Below, one piece after another: positions 9,133-16,344 of a stretch of DNA of 43,057 bases. Source of the DNA: an uncultured bacterium (GTDB lineage: Bacteria > UBP6 > UBA1177). Positions within the stretch are counted from its first letter, which is position 1. Every line of letters begins with the position of its first letter. The notes below the pieces were generated by a model that made no database searches, was not told the DNA's origin, and saw nothing but the letters and a program-made list of their open reading frames with translations. A program made the translations under genes and the position numbers. The stretch lies in contig CAJOMF010000042.1 of NCBI GenBank assembly GCA_905235605.1, forward strand, positions 1-43,057, in the 5' to 3' direction.

Positions 9133-10023
9133 TCACAAATCCAACTCATCAAAAATTCCCGCTTTTTTATAGCGTATAAACGGATCGTCGGTTTTCCAAC
9201 CCCAACCTTCCGGCATAGTGTCTCTGTAATTTTGGTTTACTTTTTCGTCCTGCTCTTTTGTCAGATAAATCTGGGGAGCCTTTTCATAAACAAAATTCAG
9301 GTATTCTTTAATAGTTTTGAGATCTTTTTTCTTGATCAGATCCAGCAGCATTTTTTTCGTGTAGTTCACAGGAATAGAGTGTTCCCAGATTACGCCTTCT
9401 GACTGTTTATTTAACGGTCTTGATAATTTTCTTAATGATTGCTGCTGTTGTTTTGAGAGTTCACTCAACAACTTTTCTGTAAATGCGTCATTGTTAAAAT
9501 TTATCAGCAATTTGCAATAAGTACGAATTCGTGTAATAATTTCCGGTTCGGTTTCTTGCTTGTAAAAAGGCATATCTGTCGTTTTTGAGAGATCCTTTTT
9601 CAAGAGGCATGCTATTTCTTCTGATGCATTTGTTTCTTTTAAAAAATTTTCTATTTCTCCTCTAAACTTCTCGATGTCCTCAGGTTTGCGTTGATACCGG
9701 TTTTTGTTGCTAATGTTTCCATTGCTACTTTTAGCACTACCATTGTTTTTAGGTTTAGAAGAACTGTTTTGACTGTAAGCCCCCAGCTGTGTTTTAACAA
9801 AAGTAACAGTTTCTTCTTTGAGATGGGGACTGGCTTTATATCCGGCAGCAAACAAAGGTTGGAGATGTGAACGGTCTTTTCCGCTCCACCAAGCCTGATG
9901 TTTTTCCGCAGAATCAGTCCATGAACCAAGCAACTCTCTAAGTTCCTCAAATTTCATTGTCACAGAGTCTGCATCGTTTAACTTGGCGACCAACGCCTCG
10001 AAATCATATTTGCTATTGCTCAT
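9133..10023 (-). CDS. DUF7662-like N-terminal domain with distinct C-terminal module (possible nuclease-like domain, unproven)
   Basis: N-term VTMKFEELRELLGSWTDSAEKHQAWWSGKDRSHLQPLFAAGYKASPHLKEETVTFVKT; C-term WEHSIPVNYTKKMLLD...YLTKEQDEKVNQNYRDTMPEGWGW...RYKKAGI. Start placed at MSNSKYDF (10023), preceded by GGGAGGT. Confidence 0.7.
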   Translation of the reverse strand: MSNSKYDFEALVAKLNDADSVTMKFEELRELLGSWTDSAEKHQAWWSGKDRSHLQPLFAAGYKASPHLKEETVTFVKTQLGAYSQNSSSKPKNNGSAKSSNGNISNKNRYQRKPEDIEKFRGEIENFLKETNASEEIACLLKKDLSKTTDMPFYKQETEPEIITRIRTYCKLLINFNNDAFTEKLLSELSKQQQQSLRKLSRPLNKQSEGVIWEHSIPVNYTKKMLLDLIKKKDLKTIKEYLNFVYEKAPQIYLTKEQDEKVNQNYRDTMPEGWGWKTDDPFIRYKKAGIFDELDL

Positions 10024-10049
10024 CTTAGACCTCCCAAAAAAGTTAAAAA

Positions 10050-10559
10050 TCACATATCTTTTCTTTTTTCCCCGCAATTAGGGCAAAAATTGAATCCTTT
10101 TTGAAGAATTGCGCCGCAATTAGGGCATTTGTAGTTTTGTTTTGCTCCGCAATACGGACAGAAATCAAAATCTTTATTTATGGTTTTGAGACAGGAAACA
10201 CATTTTTTTACTTCTTCCGGCAGTGTTTGCGAAGAGCGTTTTTTTTCTAAAGAGTATTTGGAATAAGTCGCATACTCTTTAGACTTTTGGTTTCTGAAAG
10301 TGACCTTTTCAATTTCATTTTTGGAATTAAATTGAACCGCCACAACCTCGTAGCCATAATCAAGCCAGCCTTCCTTTGCCTGAGGGTTGGATTCGCTGTT
10401 GCCCCACCATGCACGATGCCTGGAAGCACTTTCCGGAAGCTGATGATGGCTTTCTTCAAGTATTTTGTTGATTTCCGGTAAAGTAAATGTCAATTCAATA
10501 TTCCCTGATCTTCTCAAACGTTCGCCCAAAGGTATGTAAAGTCCGCTTTTTCTTCCCAT
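10050..10559 (-). CDS. DUF7662-like N-terminal domain with C-terminal double zinc ribbon
   Basis: LTFTLPEINKILEESHHQLPESASRHRAWWGNSESNPQAKEGWLDYGYEV; C-term CVSC...CPYCG...CPNCG...CPNCGEK (paired zinc ribbons). Confidence 0.8.
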   Translation of the reverse strand: MGRKSGLYIPLGERLRRSGNIELTFTLPEINKILEESHHQLPESASRHRAWWGNSESNPQAKEGWLDYGYEVVAVQFNSKNEIEKVTFRNQKSKEYATYSKYSLEKKRSSQTLPEEVKKCVSCLKTINKDFDFCPYCGAKQNYKCPNCGAILQKGFNFCPNCGEKRKDM

Positions 10560-10692
10560 TCCGAGATCTCCTGCAAAATTAAAAACAACAAAAAACTCAA
10601 TATCTTACGATAAATAGAAAAAAACGCCATTTTTCTAAATTTTTATTTATATTTTCTGTTGCGCTTTGCAGGGATCCCGGTCTGCTCATTTT

Positions 10693-11067
10693 CTAAAATC
10701 CCAATTCTTTACGTTTTTCTTCAGGGATCAGATCTTTGTGTTTTTTAAAAAATTCTACAGCTTCCTCTCCCGGGACCGATTTTCTGCCTCTGAAAAGCTG
10801 CTGCGCCGGATCGTCCGAATCTTTGTAGTAGATCTTTCCCTTAACGATGTTTTTTTCTTTAAGAATGCGGACATCTTCATCAGTCACATTGTTGCCGTAG
10901 CAGTAGAAGTCGCCGCCGATATATGTTGTCGTAAGATCGTTGATGTTCTCGATCTGATTGAAAGAACAGTCAAAATCGCCGCCAACATACTCAGGCGCAC
11001 CTTTCAAGGATTTAAGTCTGTTGTTTGAACAGTTGAAATTTCCGCCGATTTTCATTTGCTTCTCCAT
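10693..11067 (-). CDS. Short leucine-rich-repeat-like protein
   Basis: Repeats IGGNFNCSNNRLKSLKGAPEYVGGDFDCSFNQIENINDLTTTYIGGDFYCYGNN; start at MEKQMKIGG (11067) just after the AAA stop. Confidence 0.55.
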   Translation of the reverse strand: MEKQMKIGGNFNCSNNRLKSLKGAPEYVGGDFDCSFNQIENINDLTTTYIGGDFYCYGNNVTDEDVRILKEKNIVKGKIYYKDSDDPAQQLFRGRKSVPGEEAVEFFKKHKDLIPEEKRKELGF

Positions 11068-11083
11068 TAAAAAAATAATAAAT

Positions 11084-13426
11084 TTAGGCACAATATCCTA
11101 TTCTGCCGGTTTTCTGGTTTCCGTTACTTTTCTCGCGCTGAATTTTACAGAGTTCTTCGACTATGAACGCGGAACCGATCTCCGACTGTTTCATAAAGCG
11201 CATCCTCTGCGAAAGGATCCCGAAATCTCCTGGGGCAGCCGAGTTGAAAGCGGCGATCCTCGCAACATCGGAATCGTTGAAATCGTATTTCCCGAAGTAA
11301 CTCTTAAGCAGCACCTTTATTCCCTCACGCTCAAGCGGCCTGAACTCGATGAGCGCGTGGAAGCGGCGGTTCATAGCAGGATCCATGATCTTTCTCAGAT
11401 TGGTCGTGCAGATGAAGATCCCTTTGAACTCTTCCATCTGAGTAAGCAGCTCGTTGACCTGAGTCACTTCCCAAGAGCGGACAGCTCCTTCCCTGTTCCT
11501 GAAAAAGGAATCAGCTTCGTCAAGAAGCAGAATGCTGCCGGATCTCTCCGCCTCTTCGAAAGCTCTGCCTATATTCTTTTCAGTTCCTCCGACATAACAG
11601 TCCAAAAGGTCGGAAGCCCGTTTGAGAAGTATGTTTTTACCGAGTTTTTCGGCGATATAGCGCACAAGTTCGGTCTTTCCCGTTCCGCTGAGCCCGTAGA
11701 AAAGCAGTCGTATCCCTTTTTCGGAAGACTCGCTGGATCTCGCGAAATCTTGGGCGTTTTTTATCATTTCGACTATCGAATCAGGGCTCATGGAAGTATT
11801 GAGAGCGTGCAGATCGTAGCCCGATTTCGTCTTTTCGCGCATCTTGGATTTCTTCGTCTCATCCTCGCTCAAAAGGTTCGAGTTCGACTTGAATACAGCC
11901 TCGATGCAGGAAGAGAGTTTCGACGGATCAACATTCTCGAGATTCTGTATGGTGCTGACGACATTTTCAATGGAAGAACCCGTGACATTGTACCTTTCGA
12001 TGAAATTCACTATCTGCATCTTCAACTCCTCTCCGACATTGAGCCCCTCCAGCTTGGAAAGTATTATGCTTCTGAAACGCTCCTTCGGCATCTCATCGAA
12101 TTTACAGGAGAAATTGAAACGGCGTCTGGTGGATGAGTCTATCTGTTTAGTGTGGTTTACGATCCAGATGACCTTGTTTTTATTGTTTTCAAACATTTTA
12201 TTGACGATTCCTTTGTTTTTCGACGGTATCGGGCCGATAAAGGTGAAATCTATCGTTTTCAGCAGAGTGTCGGCTTCATCTACAATGATAAGAGAATCGG
12301 GATGAGCGATGCTGAGAAAGAAGTGCAAACGGTTTACAACGGAAGTGCGGGTCGATTCTTCTTCGTTCTTGAACACAAGAGTCCTGAGCCCCGATGCTTT
12401 TGCCAGCGCTTTCGCGTATTCCGTTTTGCCGCTTCCCGGCTTTCCGTACAGAAGGAAGGAAAAACTCTTTTTTCCGGCAAAAGCTCCCTGCAATACAAGG
12501 GAGACCTCTTCTCCGACATTAAAAGAGTTAAGCTCGTAAGTGTTTGAGAAATCTGCTCTTTTCACAAAATCGTCAAAAAACGGATCAAGGCTTTGGATCT
12601 CTATGCTGCGCAGGGTCTCCTCCTCGATCTCTCCGCTGTCGGTTATGAAACCGAACGAAGAGAGAGCCTTGTTTCTGTCAAAAAGAGATTTGTATTCTTT
12701 CGGAGTTACGTCGAGCGCTTTTACGACAAACTCCTGTCTTGAAACACCGTGTTCAACTGTTTCTTCAATAATTTCAGAGAGAAGAGGAACGACTTCGCAG
12801 CGGTAACAGAAGGCGAGATACTTGAGTTCGGCTTCGGAAATATCAACGGAATCGGCAATAAAACGGGTGGTTGAGTTATCAAGAACGACTTTTTCGACAT
12901 ATTCCGGAAGCTTTTCAAGAAGAGCAAAGTTTCTGGTGCAGCTTTTTCTGAGGAGGAAGTTTGCTATAAGTTTGGCGAAAAAGCGGTATCCGGCGTCGGA
13001 AACATAGAAACAGCGGTAAAGATTAACAAGATTTCTATCTACAACAACACTTACATCCCTTATATTTCTCTCGATATCCCGGTCTTCGCGGTATTCGTAG
13101 CGGATATTCGAATCTTCAAAACAGCGGTCGCCATCCTCTTTTATCGGCTCAAGAACCCCCCTCTTTTCAGCAGAATGGACATATTTCTCAAGAAATTCAG
13201 CAACTTGATCCGTCTTGCCTAACGAAGACGCCAGTTTAAAAAAGAGGTCGACCGAATCGTCAGAGGGGCATTTCCTCCCCTCGTCGAGCTCGGCTGCACA
13301 ATAAAGATAATAAGCCGCGCAGACAGCATCGCCGCGCGAAACACCGTTCATTTTACGGACAGTTCTAAAACTTTTAGATCTTCTTTTCATCGCCAGTCTC
13401 CTTCTTAATGCTTCTCTAAAATCCAT
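11084..13426 (-). CDS. Tandem AAA+ ATPase (two P-loop AAA domains)
   Basis: Walker A1 LLYGKPGSGKTEYAKALA / Walker B1 SLIIVDEADTLL; Walker A2 LLFYGLSGTGKTELVRYIA / Walker B2 SILLLDEADSFF; sensor-like TTNLRKIMDPAMNRRF; 780 aa. Confidence 0.9.
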   Translation of the reverse strand: MDFREALRRRLAMKRRSKSFRTVRKMNGVSRGDAVCAAYYLYCAAELDEGRKCPSDDSVDLFFKLASSLGKTDQVAEFLEKYVHSAEKRGVLEPIKEDGDRCFEDSNIRYEYREDRDIERNIRDVSVVVDRNLVNLYRCFYVSDAGYRFFAKLIANFLLRKSCTRNFALLEKLPEYVEKVVLDNSTTRFIADSVDISEAELKYLAFCYRCEVVPLLSEIIEETVEHGVSRQEFVVKALDVTPKEYKSLFDRNKALSSFGFITDSGEIEEETLRSIEIQSLDPFFDDFVKRADFSNTYELNSFNVGEEVSLVLQGAFAGKKSFSFLLYGKPGSGKTEYAKALAKASGLRTLVFKNEEESTRTSVVNRLHFFLSIAHPDSLIIVDEADTLLKTIDFTFIGPIPSKNKGIVNKMFENNKNKVIWIVNHTKQIDSSTRRRFNFSCKFDEMPKERFRSIILSKLEGLNVGEELKMQIVNFIERYNVTGSSIENVVSTIQNLENVDPSKLSSCIEAVFKSNSNLLSEDETKKSKMREKTKSGYDLHALNTSMSPDSIVEMIKNAQDFARSSESSEKGIRLLFYGLSGTGKTELVRYIAEKLGKNILLKRASDLLDCYVGGTEKNIGRAFEEAERSGSILLLDEADSFFRNREGAVRSWEVTQVNELLTQMEEFKGIFICTTNLRKIMDPAMNRRFHALIEFRPLEREGIKVLLKSYFGKYDFNDSDVARIAAFNSAAPGDFGILSQRMRFMKQSEIGSAFIVEELCKIQREKSNGNQKTGRIGYCA

Positions 13427-13560
13427 TGTTTTCTCCTCTTTTTCCTCTGTTTTTCATTAAAATCAGAGTCGTTCTACGACTACCCGCCGATCTATTTTCA
13501 AAGAACACCGATCTATTCCGAAAAGGCATAAACTCACCCCCAAAAACAGCGCGGTTTGAC

Positions 13561-13588
13561 ATTATATACACCTTTTTCGCAAAGTCAA
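13561..13588 (-). promoter_or_regulatory. Sigma70-like promoter for tandem AAA+ gene
   Basis: On minus strand TTGACT - 16 nt - TATAAT (plus-strand agtcaa 13583-13588 and attata 13561-13566), about 130 bp upstream of the 13426 start. Confidence 0.55.
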
Positions 13589-13715
13589 CAATTTATTTAT
13601 ATTTATTTATTTATTCTGCAACAAGGTGATTTTATTGTAGAAAAATTTTGCATTTCTTTATAAAGTTGATGTTTTTTATAAAAACTAATCCGGAACGAAA
13701 CCTACCTCGAAAATT

Positions 13716-14465
13716 CTACAAAATATCCTTTGACGGCTTTTTCAGGAGAAAATCGGGCTTCCGGTTGTATAACGCCTTGAAAATATTGTTTTTTGCAGTG
13801 CTATCGTGTTTTGTGATCTCTTCTATGAGCGAACGGATATAGGCGCGCTCAGAAACTTTGCCGAAAGGACATCCCGAATCGAAAACCTTGATGCCGCTGT
13901 TTTCAATTTCGGCTTTGACGGAACTTTCTTTGATGTAGAGCATGGGTCTGATGATGCGGTATTTTCCTTTGAAAAACGGATTGACCGGCTTCATAGCCTC
14001 AAGCGAGCCGTTGAAAAAGATGTTCATAAGAAATGTCTGGACAAAATCGTCGCGGTGGTGTCCGAAAGCGATGACGTTCGCTCCGATTTCGTCGGCAAGG
14101 TCGAAAAGTGCAAGTCTTCTTGTTCGTGAGCAGAGGTAGCACGCCTGCTTTTTTTCGGCAGCCATAATTTTTTCAAGCGATCTTTCTATCTCAAAATATT
14201 GGACGCCGAGGTTTTTGCTGAAATCGCGCAGATATTCTGAAATTTCGTCGTCGTTGGCAAAACCCATTTTCACGAAAACAGCGGAAAGTCTGAAATCATT
14301 GGTGGTTTGGATCTTTTTTCTTGCCAGAAGCCTAAGCAGCATCGAGCTGTCCTTGCCGCCCGAAAGGCCGGCTAAAACATGGTCGCCAGGATTGATCATC
14401 TGATAATCAGAAACCGCTGTTTCCAGCAGTTTGTGCATGCTCAGAAAACACTTGCTTTCGCCCAT
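13716..14465 (-). CDS. PP-loop ATPase, TtcA/TilS family (tRNA thiolation-like)
   Basis: VLAGLSGGKDSSMLLRLL PP-loop; CYLC motif; AFGHHRDDFVQTFLMN; 249 aa. Confidence 0.8.
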   Translation of the reverse strand: MGESKCFLSMHKLLETAVSDYQMINPGDHVLAGLSGGKDSSMLLRLLARKKIQTTNDFRLSAVFVKMGFANDDEISEYLRDFSKNLGVQYFEIERSLEKIMAAEKKQACYLCSRTRRLALFDLADEIGANVIAFGHHRDDFVQTFLMNIFFNGSLEAMKPVNPFFKGKYRIIRPMLYIKESSVKAEIENSGIKVFDSGCPFGKVSERAYIRSLIEEITKHDSTAKNNIFKALYNRKPDFLLKKPSKDIL

Positions 14466-14623
14466 AAAACCTCCGAAAAACCTGGAATCATATCAAAATT
14501 TTTTGATAATTGAATTTCTTCGCCGGCTGCTCCTTAAACTCATCAAATTCCTTAAGCATCTTAAACTCCCTAAGGTCGGCGGCACCTTCTGCGGCTGCCG
14601 GACAACAAAAAATTCCGAAACCG

Positions 14624-14651
14624 TTGACAATCATGTTTTTACACTTAGAAT
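14624..14651 (+). promoter_or_regulatory. Sigma70-like promoter for MCE operon
   Basis: TTGACA (14624-14629) - 16 nt - TAGAAT (14646-14651), 26 bp before the ATG at 14678. Confidence 0.55.
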
Positions 14652-14677
14652 CGCGCGTGTGAATTTTTGAGGGTGTT

Positions 14678-15667
14678 ATGCAAGTCACTTCAGCTCAAAA
14701 AAGAAGAGTCGCAATATTTTTCATTTTCGGGATATTCGTGATCTTAGGTCTCACTGCGCTTCTTATCGGAAACCGTCTGCTCAAACGCGAAGACTGCTAT
14801 TTTACGCGTTTTGAAGATATTTCGGTAGCCGGTCTTTCGGAAGGCTCCACAGTCAAATTTCAGGGCATGAACATCGGAACAGTTTCAAAAATATCGGTCG
14901 ACAAAGAAAATACGGCTGTCGTAGAAGTTGCTTTCTGCCTTAAACCCGGCGTTCCGATCAAAGAAGGAACGAAGACACAGCTCGGAACGATCGGTATCAC
15001 CGGTCTTAAATTCCTCGAACTCAAAGGCGGCGGTCATGGTGAAAACATTCCGGTCGGCGGCGAGATCCCTTCCGAAAAGAGCGGCTGGGACGAGATAACG
15101 GGAAAGGCTTCTGTCATCGCCCAGAAACTTGAATCGATCCTCAACCAGTTCAACGAGGCTCTGAAAGGTGTCCGGAAAGACGATGTCGAAAAGATCGTCA
15201 AAAATGTGGGCGGTATTTCAGACTCTCTTGACGAGCTTCTCGCAAAAAACAAAAAAGAGATCAGCAGCGTTATAAAAGAAGCGAATGTTTTTATGAAAGA
15301 GCTCAACAGCAACATGGATAACGTCAAGGCTATCACGACGAACGTTAAAGATCTTACATCGAAAGAAGGCTCGCTGGCAAAGACGCTTTCGAAGATGGAA
15401 GAGGTCGTTTCGGAGTTCCGGCAGGATTACAAAGAAGCGAATGTCCAGGAGAAAGTCGACAAAATGTTCGGACTCGTCGAATCGACGCAGAAAACGGTCG
15501 ATACCCTGCAGCTTACGTTTGAAAGAAGTACCGAAAAAATCGACAAATCGCTTGACGATCTTTCCGATGCGATGAGCAACTTCAGCGAATTTACAAGAAT
15601 AATCATGGAAAATCCGTCGGCTCTTTTCGGCGGCGGCAACTCAGATGCACCAGAGGATAAAAAATGA
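14678..15667 (+). CDS. MlaD/MCE domain protein
   Basis: N-terminal TM helix followed by YFTRFEDISVAGLSEGSTVKFQGMNIGTVSKISV MCE signature; C-terminal helical tail. Confidence 0.85.
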   Translation: MQVTSAQKRRVAIFFIFGIFVILGLTALLIGNRLLKREDCYFTRFEDISVAGLSEGSTVKFQGMNIGTVSKISVDKENTAVVEVAFCLKPGVPIKEGTKTQLGTIGITGLKFLELKGGGHGENIPVGGEIPSEKSGWDEITGKASVIAQKLESILNQFNEALKGVRKDDVEKIVKNVGGISDSLDELLAKNKKEISSVIKEANVFMKELNSNMDNVKAITTNVKDLTSKEGSLAKTLSKMEEVVSEFRQDYKEANVQEKVDKMFGLVESTQKTVDTLQLTFERSTEKIDKSLDDLSDAMSNFSEFTRIIMENPSALFGGGNSDAPEDKK

Positions 15668-16275
15668 AAAAAACCGGCGTTTTGATTGTCTGCTTTATAG
15701 CTCTCTTCACGATTTCATCCTGTTCGCTCTTTTCTTCAAAAGCGCCGCTCAAACACTACTATCAGGTCTACTATCAGCCGAAAGAAAGTGCTGAACAGCC
15801 GATAAAGGCAACGCTCAGGATCAAAACTTTCGTAGCTGACAAAGCATATAAGAAATACAACCTCGTCTACAGGACTTCCTACGAGGAGATGTTCTACTAC
15901 AACACCCATTTCTGGGCTTTGAGACCGGACGACATGATAACAGATCTCGTTGCAAAACATTTCTCGAAACAGCGTGTCTTCTCAGACATCATACTTACGA
16001 TGGACAAGAAACCGAACTATGTTCTGAGCGGCAGGATCCTGGCTCTGGACGAAGTTATCGAAGGTGAAAAAAGTTACGCAAGAGTCGCGATAAATTTCGA
16101 ACTTAAAGACTATAAGACAGAAGAAGTCATTATCGTCCACTCTTTCGACAGGAAGAAAGAAGTTGCTGAAGGCAAGAAGCCGGTCGATGTTGTCCGCGCG
16201 ATGAGCTGCATCATAGAATCGGAAATCGGAGTTTTTATTTCAAAAGTTTATGAAACTCTCGAGTCAGACCGCTGA
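15664..16275 (+). CDS. ABC-type transport auxiliary lipoprotein (PqiC-like)
   Basis: Lipobox FTISSCSLF; ATG overlaps stop of the MCE gene; size and context fit MCE-associated outer-membrane lipoprotein. Confidence 0.65.
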   Translation: MKKTGVLIVCFIALFTISSCSLFSSKAPLKHYYQVYYQPKESAEQPIKATLRIKTFVADKAYKKYNLVYRTSYEEMFYYNTHFWALRPDDMITDLVAKHFSKQRVFSDIILTMDKKPNYVLSGRILALDEVIEGEKSYARVAINFELKDYKTEEVIIVHSFDRKKEVAEGKKPVDVVRAMSCIIESEIGVFISKVYETLESDR

Positions 16276-16344
16276 CGCAGGCTTATTGAAAAAGGAAGCC
16301 GCTTTTGCGGCAGAAATCCCAGACAAGGCAAAAAGGAGTGATGC

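Noticed and set aside
10958-12136. 392-aa plus-strand ORF opposite the AAA+ gene
   Set aside because: Antisense shadow of the tandem AAA+ ATPase; no recognisable domain, while the minus strand has clear Walker motifs.
13591-13617. TTTA-type microsatellite (atttatttatatttatttatttatt)
   Set aside because: Simple AT-rich sequence upstream of the AAA+ promoter; no evidence of function beyond ordinary promoter-region AT richness.
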